NCBI GenBank assembly: GCA_964035575.1
Contig: OZ037923.1
Location: 496,001 to 560,000, forward strand
DNA length: 64,000 nt
From: Rhynchopus sp. YZ270_cl-10
Lineage: Eukaryota > Euglenozoa > Diplonemea > Diplonemida > Diplonemidae
Reading direction: 5' to 3'
Of this stretch, positions 1-10,000 are shown one piece after another; the stretch's first letter is position 1, and each line of letters starts with the position of its first letter. The position numbers and the translations under genes were made by a program. Under the pieces are notes generated by a model. The model saw only the letters and a list, made by a program, of their open reading frames with translations. It ran no database searches and was not told where the DNA came from.

Positions 1-84
1 CTCGAGGGGGAATTTTTTTGGTTGCACCCGACAATGCCCCCCAAGAGGAGTGGAATGTTAACACAAACAGTCATCCCATATAGC

Positions 85-158
85 CTAGGAACGACGTACA
101 GACGGCACACTTCGTCCCCAAAAGAGTGTGGCAGAGTGGTAAGACACATTAGGAAAAC
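85..158 (+). repeat. family F repeat, copy 1, with A-box-like motif
   Basis: About 73 bp, essentially identical to 2632-2704. It contains TGGCAGAGTGG at 130-140, which fits the RNA polymerase III A-box consensus (TRGYNNARNGG). No matching B box is visible downstream, so a pol III transcript is only a possibility. A shorter, diverged relative lies at about 17325-17375 (CAGACGGCACGCCTCG). Confidence 0.7.
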
Positions 159-192
159 CCTGACCCGCCTTTAAAAAAAAAGAAAAGTTTGG

Positions 193-227
193 AAGATGAA
201 CCTAAGCCTCTCGTGCTAAGCCACCTT
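193..227 (+). repeat. family A hairpin repeat, copy 1 (consensus described here)
   Basis: Family A is a dispersed hairpin of about 39 bp. Its left arm reads TAAGATGAACCTAAGCC, the loop is TCTCGT, and the right arm reads GCTTAGTCACCTTA. The inner stem CTAAGC/GCTTAG and outer stem TAAG.TGA/TCA.CTTA are separated by a mismatch. Thirteen copies were found in the window, all reading on the plus strand, so in the minus-strand genes' transcripts they would appear as the complement. Nothing in it codes for protein. Confidence 0.85.
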
Positions 228-235
228 TGAAAAGA

Positions 236-322
236 GAGAAGTTGTGCGAAACGCCTCACCGTTCATCGGCGGACATCAGGCACCTGATTCTCCGCGGGGG
301 TTATCGAAACCCCCCAGAGAGC
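236..322 (+). repeat. family D hairpin module (ACGCCTCACCGTTCATCGGCGG type)
   Basis: Family D starts with a GAAGTTG..GTGC..AAACGCCTC lead and then a short hairpin. Two subtypes are seen: CACCGTTCATCGGCGGAC, and CTGGGACGCAGGCAC (GCCT paired with AGGC). This copy is followed by GGGGGTTATCGAAACCCCC, itself a perfect small hairpin. Related copies lie near 6361-6440, 18524-18565, 25431-25475, 42479-42515, 49998-50065, 52603-52622, 56167-56205, 56573-56603, 59466-59505 and 59876-59905. Confidence 0.75.
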
Positions 323-719
323 ACTTCAGTTGGTATGCACACGGTTACCACGAAGGGTGGTTGTAAGCAGGGACATAAGAAAAAAATGTGCGACTGATGC
401 TAATGACTACACAGTTTAGCACCCGAGAAACCGAGAAGGGGAAGCGAGGGCAACTCGGGGGAGATCTGCATCTGAGTATTTTGCTCTTTTTTAGAAAACT
501 TTTTTTTGTACCCTTCTTTTTTAGGGAACCGGAGCCTATAGGGAGGGTCCTGGAAAGCTCCAAGAACATGGAGTGGACTAGACAGGAAGTTGCCTTCCTA
601 AACGTGCACACACAACTTGGCAAAAAAAGGGGGGAGGTGTCGCCACTCACTCTGTATCATCATTGAAATACCATTGCTTATCAATGGTACACTCCAATTA
701 CTGCCACCCCCATTTTTCT

Positions 720-775
720 GAAAGTTTTGTTGTATTAGTGTAGACACCCTCGAGGATGCATTCCACTAGTTTTTT
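720..775 (+). repeat. family C repeat, copy 1
   Basis: Family C reads GAAAACTTGGTTGTATTAGTG, CAGACACCC, GAGGATGAACTCCACTA, then a T run. Other copies are at 955-1000, 25909-25960, 45320-45372 and, uniquely in reverse orientation, 42582-42630 inside an intron. Confidence 0.75.
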
Positions 776-954
776 TGTTTGAAAAATTGTTGGGATATAA
801 TGTAGTTGCCACCATGTGCAAGCTCCACAGCGCTTGTTTTTAATTTAGATCCGACACAAAGAAACACACAATCCAAAAAGCTGAATCACTCCTTGAATCT
901 ATATTGAGGGGTTAGTACTGATTGTTGAGACATTCTTTTTTTTCTGTTTCTGTT

Positions 955-1000
955 TGAAAACTTGGTTAGTATATAAGTGCAGACACCCCCTCCACTACAC
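955..1000 (+). repeat. family C repeat, copy 2
   Basis: Has the GAAAACTTGGTTAGTAT lead and GTGCAGACACCCCCTCCACTA core. The GAGGATGAAC piece between them is missing, so it is a shortened copy. Confidence 0.65.
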
Positions 1001-1021
1001 GACACACATCCTGTTTGTTGT

Positions 1022-1060
1022 GTCGACAATCACCTGCTAATGCAGGATCTGTACTCAAAC
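1022..1060 (+). repeat. family E hairpin repeat, copy 1
   Basis: Reads TCGACAATCACCTGC, then a short CCTG/CAGG hairpin and TCTGTACTCAAAC. Family members at 11939-11980 and 16015-16060 share TCGACAATC, a GC-rich hairpin and GGTTCTGTACAC, all on the plus strand. Confidence 0.65.
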
Positions 1061-1267
1061 ACTTTTTTTTTTTAGCTGTTCTGTTCACGTTGTGTACACC
1101 CTCTTGTTTCACCTCCATTTGGGTCAAGAGAACGCTCATAACATTCTCAGATCCTAAACGAGGATTTTTTTTTTTTTTGCTTATTTTGTTTGCACTTTAT
1201 TTATGCTCCTTTCCCCCGTCCCGCAGGGGGAAAAAAATCGCAAAAAAAATAAAAAATGACAATAATA

Positions 1268-2273
1268 TCATATTGAGGAGAGTCGTCTCTGGAGGACCGG
1301 ATTACTGCAGAAGTAGAGAAACGAATCTGGCAGCGGGTCGACCGCGACGGAGTTCGCTTTGTAGCCCCCTGTCTCGGGGTCTGTGTAGCGGATGAGGTGC
1401 ACGTTGAGCCACTCCTCGGCGCTCGCGAGGGCGCTCTGTGGGGCGCCCATGATGTCGTAGAAGGCTACGAAGTGAAGCACGCATTCTATGGCCGGCTTTG
1501 CCTTGACAGCAGCCCTCGGAAATGCAAACCTATCCAGGACCTCTTCTATACGTTCCCTGCAGTCCTTTGCTGTGATATGCAGCGTCCCCGTCGTCGCGCA
1601 GTACATATTGTCTTCAAGCGGCAACCCGCACACCGAACACCACCCCGACAGCACCTTCTGCTTCCGTCGCACCCCCAACCGCTTCCGCAACAACGTTTTC
1701 ACCTGCTCCTCCATTTCCTCCACCCTCCGTTGTGCCCTGTCACGTACCGCCTGCAGCTCAACCACTCTTGCCTGCAAAGCTGCGCTCTCGTCGGTAGGTG
1801 GCGAAGCGTCTGGGGGGGAAGAAGAAGCAGGGGGAGGAGGAGAAGACGCGGGGGGAGGGAGGTGGGAAGGGGGAAGTGGTGGTGGTGGTGCTGGTGGGTT
1901 CTGCTTGCATGATATGCAGGTGCCGTCGATGGAGTCGTCGCCGTCCTGTATTGGGGGATGTTTGAAAAAATAGAAATTCAATTCCGTATATTTTTCAGGC
2001 ACAGAAAGATGTCACCAAAAAAACGATGGAAAAAAATTAGATTCATATACTTTCAGTTCACAGAATTGAAAGTATTTGAGAGGGTCAACACATCCTGAAA
2101 AAAGCAAAAAGAAAATAGTTTCGGTGCTGTTGGGGGAGGGGGGGGTTTTGTTGTGGATTGGATTGAATTTTTGCGGTAATTTTGCGAGGGGGGGCGGTGT
2201 TTCATACCCAGGTCAGTTCTGACTCAGGGAACATCAGTTGGCACAGCCTGCATTTGCTCTCCATTTTGGGCAT
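1268..2273 (-). CDS. split zinc-ribbon, proline-rich coiled-coil protein
   Basis: No family name recognised. The model has two exons, 2273-2208 and 1945-1268, giving 247 aa. Exon 1 starts MPKMESKC and ends at TGG followed by GTATGA. Exon 2 begins after AATACAG, and both junctions are phase 0. The join unites two CxxC pairs (C8/C11 and C32/C35) into a treble-clef or ribbon-type zinc site, which supports the intron. Then come a proline-rich linker (about residues 38-78), a coiled coil (about 80-120, ELQAVRDRAQRRVEEMEEQV) and a second Cys cluster (WCSVCGLPLEDNMYC). The C-terminal third looks globular. Without splicing, exon 2 would start at a weak upstream ATG inside the intron. The role is unknown; the architecture suggests a protein-protein or nucleic-acid scaffold. 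Confidence 0.75.
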
Positions 2274-2631
2274 CGTGAAAGGAGCAATGTGTATTTGTGT
2301 GCGGGGTGTACAGTCAAAGGAGGGAGGGGGGTTTTGTTCACCACTTTGCCCCACCCTTTTTTTTTTCGTTCTGTATCGGTGCGGGGGGAGTGAAGAGGTG
2401 CACAGAGAAATAGCTTGAGCAAAAAAAAAATGGGAGAGGGAGAAGGAGAGACGTGTGTTTGTTAGATTTAAGTTCGAAGTTAAGTTTTTTTTTTTGCTGA
2501 CAAAAAACAAAAAACAAACCAACTGAAAGCACCATTTTTTTACACCCCAAAGGTTATTGATTGTGTTGTAACAAAAGACCCACCTAGGGGTAGGCTCTGG
2601 CTGCTCATAAGTGTCACCTTCTTGTGAAAGG

Positions 2632-2704
2632 CTAGGAACGACGTACAGACGGCACACTTCGTCCCCAAAAGAGTGTGGCAGAGTGGTAAGACACATTAGG
2701 AAAA
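2632..2704 (+). repeat. family F repeat, copy 2
   Basis: Nearly identical to 85-158, including the A-box-like TGGCAGAGTGG. The flanks of the two copies are unrelated, so this is a dispersed element rather than part of a larger duplication. Confidence 0.75.
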
Positions 2705-2784
2705 CTCTGGTCTGACAGCTATTTGTTCTTTTTCTGAAAACTTGGAGGAGGGAAAAAAAAATATCACCGTGTATGGTGCTCCGG

Positions 2785-2892
2785 GAGGGGTCGATATTGA
2801 CAGGTCGCCGACAGGTCGCTGACACAGGGACTCTATACACACACCCCCTGATATTGACAGGTCACCGACAGGTCGTGACACGTCGCTGACAG
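2785..2892 (+). repeat. short degenerate GACAGGTCG direct repeats
   Basis: Two units sharing TATTGACAGGTC and CGACAGGTCG, about 60 bp apart, plus extra GACACGTCGCTGACAG variants. Small and local. Confidence 0.6.
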
Positions 2893-3056
2893 ATCGTTGA
2901 CCGACTTCCGAAAGCACCAGTGTAGCAACTATCCATTCAACTGTATTGCCCCAGAAATAACAAAAGTAATGGGGAGTAAGTGTTGGTATGGAAACGCTCT
3001 GTGTTCGTGTTCACCCAAAAAACGGCGGAAAAAATAATCGCAATTTCAAAAAAAAA

Positions 3057-3171
3057 TTGACGTGAAATACAAAGCCCTCTTGTGAACAGTGTGCTTTTGG
3101 TGCATGATTGGTTCCCCGGGTGGACCCCAACCATGCAGTTTTGCAATCCATTTCGTGGTTTTACATCTGAT
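3057..3171 (+). repeat. family B structured repeat, copy 1 (consensus described here)
   Basis: Family B is about 115 bp. It reads TTGACTTGAAATACAAAGCC, CTCTCGTGAACAGTGTACC, TTGGTACAATGACCGG, TGTACCCGGGGTGGACACCC, AACCATGCAGTCCTACAATC, then CATTTCGTGGTTTACATCTG. Two stems are obvious: GTACC/GGTAC and GGTGT.CCC/GGG.ACACC. Full or long copies are also at 16233-16354, 18075-18186, 39177-39262, 41293-41422 and 44791-44902, all on the plus strand. It has no open frame. Confidence 0.85.
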
Positions 3172-3311
3172 ATGTTGTGCTCTCGCTTTTTCCATACAAA
3201 AAATAAGCGAAGAGTAGCGGCAAACGAATCAGAGAAAAGAAAAATGATTTAAGATATTCTTTTCAATCGAAAGATGGAGTTTTGTCCAGAGAAAAGAAAA
3301 GAAAAGTTTCA

Positions 3312-3352
3312 AAGATGAACCCGCTAAGCCTCTCGTGCTTTTTGGTCACCTT
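3312..3352 (+). repeat. family A hairpin, copy 2
   Basis: The loop side carries an extra CCG and TTTT, so the inner stem is slightly offset. Confidence 0.7.
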
Positions 3353-3358
3353 TTTTGA

Positions 3359-5944
3359 TCACATTCGGTATCGCGCAGAAAAAAGAAAACGTGAAAGTTT
3401 AAAATAAAGGAAACTTTTTGATGGGGCAACAACCATTGTCAGACACGGTCTAGGCTTCTTCCTGAGACATTGTAAGCAACGAGCCTCGTCTACACGACGT
3501 GTCCGCAGCTCCACCTTGATGGCCACCAGCACGTCCGCAACATGCAGAATCGGCACCCCAAACAGCTTCGTCAGTTTCCCCTGCATCTCCAACGACCCAC
3601 CAAGCAGCACATCCTGTCCACTCATCTCAATCCCAAGCTCCCCGATGATGTACACAATCTGCTTCTGTGCCTGCGGCTTGCTGCAGTCGTGGATGCAGAT
3701 CATCAGCGGCAGGCGTGCCTTCACCCCCACAGCACCGTCCCTCCAGCCAGCACTGATCTCAAGCCCCGTCCCCTCCTTGCTGCGCATCGCAAAGTTGCTG
3801 TCCTCGCTGTCCGCCTCCCACCGCAGCACCCCCAGCACCGACACCTTCTTGTTGTTGTCCAGCGACCCCTCAAGCGCCAGCGTCGCATCCCCACCAAACA
3901 GCGGCACACTCATCGGTGTCGTCGTCGCCACAGACACCGCCACCCCGCCGTTCTCGACCTGCACAGACACCACCGCACCCGACAAACCAAGGTCACCCAG
4001 TCCAGGGAACACATCAGGGAAGTTGTCCCCTGTGATTGCGGCGTACATCCCTGCCAGCGTCATGTGTGCCACGTGTCCGGACACGCCCACGGAGAACGTG
4101 GCAGGTGGTGGTGTCGTCGTCTTCGCCAGAGTTGCCTGCAGGTTGCTCAGTGTCGGTGTGTCGGCACCACTGCCACCACGTGCAGGTGTGTACAGTGCAC
4201 CCACAAGGTCGCGCACCTTGACAGCACCGTCGACGCCGCCTGCCAGCGAGTACCCCTCCTTCGCGTACTCCCCAGAGATCGTCAGCGTCACTGTGTCCGT
4301 CACCTTCAGTTCCCCTGCCGCAGTCAGTGACACGCCACCCCCGCCACGTCGCAGCGTCACCGACAGCGCCAGCGTGTCCACAGTCAGCTCCCCAATCCCC
4401 ACGTTCGCTGTCGTCCCAACAAAGCTGATCTCCTCAGGTGTGATGGTGATGACCAGGTCCACCGCAACCCCCTCCAGCGTCGCAGCACCGTGCACAGTCA
4501 CCCCCTTCGTGCAGCGTGCGTCTGCCTCGAACGTGCACACAGACAGCTCCAGTGTCGTCAGCGTCAGGTCCGGCATGTCGCTCGGCACTGTGAACACGCT
4601 CCCGCCAGTCAGCTCCGCACCAAGCGCCACAATGTCCTCAAGCGTGACGTCGCTGATCCCTGCCTGCAGGAACACACTCCCGGCCTCGTACTCACCCGAA
4701 ACCCACAGCGACACAGAGGACAGGGCCAACGATGCTGACAGCCGCACCACAGCAGGCACACCGCCCCCAAGCGAGAACGCGAGATGCGCCTTCCGCAGCA
4801 CAATCGTGTCCGTCACCGCAAAGTCTGCCACTGTCGTCGACACACTCAGGCGGCTCCTGTCCATCTGCACGCGCACTGCAACTGTCGCACCGCCCGGTGT
4901 GGCTGCCGTCCCCCACAGCTGCACACCCGACGAGCAGGACTGGCCACTTGCAAAGACGTGTCCGTTAGGTGGGCACACCGACATCCCAAACGACGTGATC
5001 GTCATGTCCGGCATCTCAGCAGGGATGCTCAGCCCTGTCGTGCCTGTCTGCGCCTCGAACCAGGCAGCAACGTCCGCCAGTTGCAGGTCGCACGTTGCCT
5101 CACCACGCAGTGCGACGCCGTCTGTGGTGGAGTACGCCCCTGCCAGAGAGATGTTGCACAGATCCAGCGACACCTGCATCTCCGCCGCTGTGAACGGCAG
5201 GTCGAACTGCAGCGACGCCTTCGTCACCGTCACGTCGATCCCGAAGGGGTGCACCCAGTTCTGCACCTCGACCCAAAAGCTGCCAGCACCTCCATGCACC
5301 ATGCCGTGCACAGCCACCCACACCGCGTCCTCCTGTGCTGTGCCCCAGCGCAGCCACCCACGTGCACCGAATGTAGGGGTCAGGTCTTTTGTCCCCCCCG
5401 CCGAGGTGAAGACATTGACACCCACCCACATACCGTCGATGAACAGGGCCACGTCGCCCACAGAGAAGAGCGCCAGCGGGCTTGGCAGCTGCAGTGGTGC
5501 ACGGAGCCGCAGGTAGGCGTCGAAGTTGAGCCCTGCGAGGCTGTACCACCCCGCCACAGGCGTGGTCACGTCCACTGCACTCAGGAACTGCGACCCCACA
5601 TGCGCCGCCAGTCCAGGCACAAAGGCAAACGAGTCCGCAAGCCCGACAACAGTGCACGACACGAACACCTCGGTCGTGCCCTCAGCGTCGCGCATCACCA
5701 GCAGACGCTGCTCCGAGAACGTCAGCCCAGGCAGCACAGGCAGGAGCGACTCTGTCCCCTGTGCACGGAACACCGCAAAGTAGTGCTCGTCCCCAGGCAC
5801 CACCAGCGCGTGCATTGTCAGCGCCACGTCCCCCGTCGCCAGCGTCGCCACAGCAGCGCCAGTGTACGCCTCCACCGCAGGCACTGCGAACGTTGCGTCC
5901 ATCTCTGGGAACGAGCAAAACGTCTCAACGGACGCAGGCAGCAT
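3359..5944 (-). CDS. large beta-rich protein with internal repeats
   Basis: 861 aa in one frame; family not recognised. The sequence is rich in V, T, G, S and A with alternating hydrophobic strands, typical of an all-beta or beta-solenoid protein. A unit of about 130-150 residues repeats around matching landmarks: ISLAGAYSTTDG..LRGEAT, then IPAEMPDMTITSFGMSVCP; and SLWVSGEYEAGSVFLQAGI, then VPSDMPDLTLTTLELSVCT, followed by a weaker third unit. Each of the first two units ends in a Cys-rich turn (SVCPPNGHVF..CSSGV, SVCTFEADARCTKGV). No signal peptide or membrane segment is evident at the chosen ATG, which directly follows a pyrimidine-rich stretch. The last roughly 30 codons (after LRTRRVDEARCLQCLRK) are compositionally different and may be intron or read-through, so the true C-terminus is uncertain. 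Confidence 0.75.
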   Translation of the reverse strand: MLPASVETFCSFPEMDATFAVPAVEAYTGAAVATLATGDVALTMHALVVPGDEHYFAVFRAQGTESLLPVLPGLTFSEQRLLVMRDAEGTTEVFVSCTVVGLADSFAFVPGLAAHVGSQFLSAVDVTTPVAGWYSLAGLNFDAYLRLRAPLQLPSPLALFSVGDVALFIDGMWVGVNVFTSAGGTKDLTPTFGARGWLRWGTAQEDAVWVAVHGMVHGGAGSFWVEVQNWVHPFGIDVTVTKASLQFDLPFTAAEMQVSLDLCNISLAGAYSTTDGVALRGEATCDLQLADVAAWFEAQTGTTGLSIPAEMPDMTITSFGMSVCPPNGHVFASGQSCSSGVQLWGTAATPGGATVAVRVQMDRSRLSVSTTVADFAVTDTIVLRKAHLAFSLGGGVPAVVRLSASLALSSVSLWVSGEYEAGSVFLQAGISDVTLEDIVALGAELTGGSVFTVPSDMPDLTLTTLELSVCTFEADARCTKGVTVHGAATLEGVAVDLVITITPEEISFVGTTANVGIGELTVDTLALSVTLRRGGGGVSLTAAGELKVTDTVTLTISGEYAKEGYSLAGGVDGAVKVRDLVGALYTPARGGSGADTPTLSNLQATLAKTTTPPPATFSVGVSGHVAHMTLAGMYAAITGDNFPDVFPGLGDLGLSGAVVSVQVENGGVAVSVATTTPMSVPLFGGDATLALEGSLDNNKKVSVLGVLRWEADSEDSNFAMRSKEGTGLEISAGWRDGAVGVKARLPLMICIHDCSKPQAQKQIVYIIGELGIEMSGQDVLLGGSLEMQGKLTKLFGVPILHVADVLVAIKVELRTRRVDEARCLQCLRKKPRPCLTMVVAPSKSFLYFKLSRFLFSARYRM

Positions 5945-6258
5945 TTTTTTTCAGAAAGAAAAGTTGAAATGAGGAACATGCCCATGACATACACAAATCG
6001 TGACCCTCAATCGTTGACAGAAAACTAATGATAAGATGATACCCCAGCCCGTCTCTGTGCTGGGTCATCCTATAAGAGAACAAAGAGCGAGAAGAAGTTT
6101 GGCCCTGGTGGGCGATCGCACACAGATTTTCGCAAAAAAAAATAGAAATTCAAAATAAGAGAGAAAGAGAGAAAAGGTTGCGCTACTACCACCCTGTGTA
6201 ATATTTTCCCTTTCTGTTGTATCAAATCACTTCGCTTCCACAAATGGAACAAAAGATA

Positions 6259-6359
6259 CCGTCTTCATAAAAATGTTCGACCGTAAAAAAAGACGAACTT
6301 CCAGAAAAAATCTTGAAAAGGACGAACTTTATTACGGTCGAACATTTTTACGAAGACAG
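6259..6359. mobile_element. MITE-like inverted repeat (about 100 bp)
   Basis: The left arm has GTCTTCATAAAAATGTTCG and the right arm is its near-perfect complement, ending CGAAGACAG. The arms are about 28 bp with two or three differences. The internal sequence carries two GACGAACTT motifs. No coding capacity. It looks like a non-autonomous DNA transposon or foldback. Confidence 0.75.
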
Positions 6360-6788
6360 TAAGTTGAAAGTGCAAAAAAAAAAACACCTTTCACCGTTCA
6401 TCGGCGGACGCGGGTTATCGAAACCCCCCACGGTTACCACGAAAGGTCTGGTCGTGTGCGTAAAAAGAATAGAAACGTACGACATTTTCGTTATTTTCCC
6501 CTCTTCTTCTGTAATTTTTTTCCCCCCGTTCTGGAAAAAAAAAAAATGGTATTTGGGTTAGTGTAAAGCATCTGAAATGCGTTATCACCACCGCTGATAG
6601 GTTGATATACTTTTGCATTGTGTACAATAAGGGGCGAGAATAAGGGAGGGTCACAGAAAAATAGGGATATTTTTCGCAAAAAAAAAAATTAGTTTGGCAG
6701 CAAAAAAAAAAGGGGGAAGGGGAGATTTAAAAAACAAACAAACAAACAAAAGGCTTCAACAGATGCAGACAACAGAGAGGGAAAAAAA

Positions 6789-6866
6789 TTGACTTGAAAA
6801 TACAAAAATCCCAAAACCGTGCTGTCCCCTCCCTTACAATCCATTTTCGTGGCTTTTACATCTGAT
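6789..6866 (+). repeat. family B repeat, diverged copy 2
   Basis: Keeps the TTGACTTGAAAATACAAA head and the CCATTTTCGTGGCTTTTAC tail. The middle hairpins are lost. Confidence 0.6.
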
Positions 6867-7098
6867 TTTCCAACACCATCGGGTAGCAGTGTTTCAGGTT
6901 ACCAACCCCCTCCCTCCCCCTCCCCCCTGCGCCTCCCTTTTTATACATTATGTTTTCGTTCTAAAAAAAAAATATACAGAATACCAAAACGAACACAAAC
7001 CTTTTATTCAGAGCACTTTACACTCTTTTTTTTTGATAAATTTGGAGTAATGTAGGTGCCCTCGGTTGCCAGTTGTGCAATCTCCACTTTTCCTTTTT

Positions 7099-10000
7099 TT
7101 AGAGACGCCCGAAGACGGGACTCACAGACGACGGGGTTGCAAGCGGGAGCGACGGAGGTGTTCTACGCGACATACGGTGCGCCGGGGAGTACGAGAGCGG
7201 GCTGCGCACCCCGCCTCCCCCAGGGGACGGCGCCCGCCCCGTTGTCGGGGAAGGGTTCCGCAGCGGGGATGGGTTCCTGAGGGGCGAAGGGTTTCTCAGG
7301 GGCGACGGGTTGCGCAGTGCCCGCACCGTCGGAGGCGCACCACACCTCTCGAGACTATCGGCACGCCCCCTGGACCCGGACCGCGCCCTCACCTTCGGAG
7401 AAATATTCGGCGGACGCGGCAGCTCTGGGGACACATACCGGACATGTTTAAACCCAACATCCTCAATGGTGGTTCTGGTCCGTATAATTGCACTGTGCTT
7501 TGTGTGTCGTGGCTGCCCAGGAAGCTTCCGCAGATACGATATCGACACAATCGATCCGGGCCGCATCGCTAACGCCACCTGCCGGAAGGTCGCCGCATCG
7601 AACACAGTTTCCTTTGACAACTGGATGATCACATCACCAGGTTGCAGCCCTGCAACGTACCCTGGACCTCCTGCATCCACCCCTGCAACACGCACCCCAG
7701 CGCCTTCTTCGAGACCACCACTTTGCGATAGCTTCCTGCGTTGTGTTACATCGTTCTTCAACAGCAAACCATCGCTGATCTCCAATCCTAGATACGCCCT
7801 GAGACGCGCATCGTCAGCGGGGAGCGACGCATTATGAGTGTTCGCACGCACGAACCGCCTGCTATCTTGCTGCAACTTCCGCCGTAAAAAGTCGTGAAAC
7901 GCACATAAATCATAGAATGACGTTTTCTCCTCCTCCTCCACCTCCTTCCGCTGCTTTCGGTCTAAGTCTGTGACCAGCTGTATTGCCTTCAACGCATAGT
8001 TATCCTGCATCCTCTGCATTACAGCGTTCCCAGAGAGGGCACGCTTTTTGGTCTGTTCTACCAGCGCTTCTAGTTCATTGTTCTTATCCATAGTGCGAGA
8101 GGCGAGACCACGCAGTTTGGTGTCATAAAAGATGCAGGTTTCTTCAAGCCGCTTTACAGATTCGATGCGGTCGAGGAGTTCTCCTTCTAAGACATCGGTT
8201 CGGGTTTTGCGTCGTGCGCTGGAGTTTCCTTTTCTGTGTTCCCCTAGCTTGCGGAAATAGCGAGATAAAACACTTTTTTGCTTTTCAGAGGCAGAAGAGT
8301 GGACAGCATGCTGGCGTACTTCCGCGATGTTTTTGTTTTGTTTGTCCTGCCCACGGCCGCCGTCAATGAGTCGTCGTTTCAACTCTGCGATTTCAAATTC
8401 CTGCTCTTTTCTTTCTGCCTTCAGCTCTGTTACCATCGCCGCCAGCTTTTTTGCCTTCTTTGTAACCGCTCCCTGACGTTCTTTCGCAAACTGTTTATTT
8501 GAGTTGAGCTCCGCCAACAAACGCAACCCAATTTCGCACGCCGTCACCAACTCTCTTTCATTAGGACTCAACTTCTTCAATTTATCCGCCGCCTTGCCGC
8601 TCGCAATGCTGTAACTCCCACTGCTGATAAACACATTGTCCTTTGGTGCAGTATTATCCTGAAGAGAATCGATTGTAAGCTCTAGGGACCTTGCGATTTC
8701 CCATTTATTTTCATGAGAGCACAGCCGGGGGAGCCCGGACGGTGAGAACCGCTCCCGAAATTTTGGAGACAACGGATCTTTCGGACGAACCCCATAGTCT
8801 TTATTGTCCACCATCTTAAGGGTCTGCGTGAGCATCAAACTCGGCTTGGCTTCTACCTGCCCTTCTGCTACTCCACTCCCTTCATCCACCTTTTCTCCTG
8901 AGGTGTTGTTATGATAAGAAACCGAGGCTCTAGAAGGTAAAGACATTGCACGATAGGCTGGTGCATACGCTGTGGCGCCTCTGACAGGAGATGGAGGGGA
9001 GGCGGTGGTCTTCTGGGATGATCTGGTTCGCTTGCGGGAAGCGCGTCGCCCTCTCTTGCCGTTCTCCCTCACCCCGTCGGAAGAGGTGAACGACGCCTGC
9101 AACGCATCGGACTGCGGCGTCCCCTGAAAGCTCCCCGTCGACCAGCTCCCCCTCTGCGCAATCCTCTCCCTCTCAATAGGGGATAAGGAGCGGGGCCGTT
9201 CTTGGTTCTCCTCCCGCCGTTCTGAACGTACCGACGCCTCCTGGCGGATCCCGACATAAACCGGACTGATCTGTTCTGTCACCGGGCTCCTCTCTTCCCT
9301 CTTTTTCGGGCTTTTTTGCCTTTTACTTTTTGCGCTTAATGCCATGCTTTTTCTTTGTTGGTAGAGGATTTCATCTGAAGTAGGCCTTCTTGATTTCGAA
9401 GGAGTTCGGGTAGTTTTGGGCGACGCACCTCTCGGAGTATGCGGTGTGAGCTGCACCTTTGGAGAAATCGGAGACACCGGAGAACGCACCCTCGCACCAC
9501 GCCCAGGCTCGCTACGATAAAAATTGTCAAGCGACTCATCCCCGGGGGATTGATACCGCCTGGTCTCATAGGGCGACATATTGTAGCTAAGCTCCGGACG
9601 AACGAAAGCACCTTCTTGAAAAGAGCGAGTCTGCGGAGGGCTCCGAGGCGACACCACCCTACTTCCTCTGCTCGCCTTTTCACTGGGTGACCTCAACTCA
9701 GAGCGGCTGATGGGGACCGGGGGGCTTAGCGGAAAGGAGAAGTCGTCGTCGTCCCCTTCTGACCCGGTTTCGTCTAACAGAAGCTCCTCTGCGGTGAGCT
9801 TCATGTCGGTGAGGGTTACTCTCGCGCGGCTGGCAGAGCCATGCGCAGATGGTGACATCGCCGGTACTGTTGCATTTGATTTCGAAGAAGTGTTATGAGC
9901 ATCTACTGTTCCCGAGGATTCGGAGCGTTCTCGTGAAGTGGTGTGTTTTTTTAGGCTCTGCTTTTTGTTGTTCGGGCTAGCCGGAACCGTACCAGGTGTG

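Larger units (their letters stand above)
1..1267. other. gene-free left edge with short repeats
   Basis: No coding region could be supported here. The stretch holds one copy each of repeat families F, A, D and E and two copies of family C (listed separately), set in A/T homopolymer runs. Both strands have open frames of about 100 codons, but they cross the repeats and show no protein-like composition. Confidence 0.7.
2274..3358. other. spacer with repeats F, B and A
   Basis: No gene seen. It contains family F (2632-2704), a short direct repeat GATATTGACAGGTC at about 2789 and 2850 with further GACAGGTCG units, family B (3057-3171) and family A (3312-3352). Poly-A and poly-T runs are frequent. 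Confidence 0.7.
5945..7098. other. spacer with MITE and partial family B copy
   Basis: No gene seen. It holds a MITE-like inverted repeat (6259-6359), a family D copy (6361-6440) and a diverged family B copy (6789-6866). Confidence 0.7.

Noticed and set aside
300-322. tRNA T-arm (GGGGGTTATCGAAACCCCC)
   Set aside because: No acceptor stem, anticodon arm or A box is properly spaced. It is one of the family D associated hairpins.
3516-5516. 666-codon open frame on the plus strand
   Set aside because: It is antisense to the 861-aa gene. Its Ser/Thr/Pro/Ala composition is what the complement of a GC-biased V/A/G/T-rich gene yields.
4784-6028. 414-codon plus-strand frame rich in His, Arg and Gln
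   Set aside because: Another antisense shadow of the same gene, with no motif.
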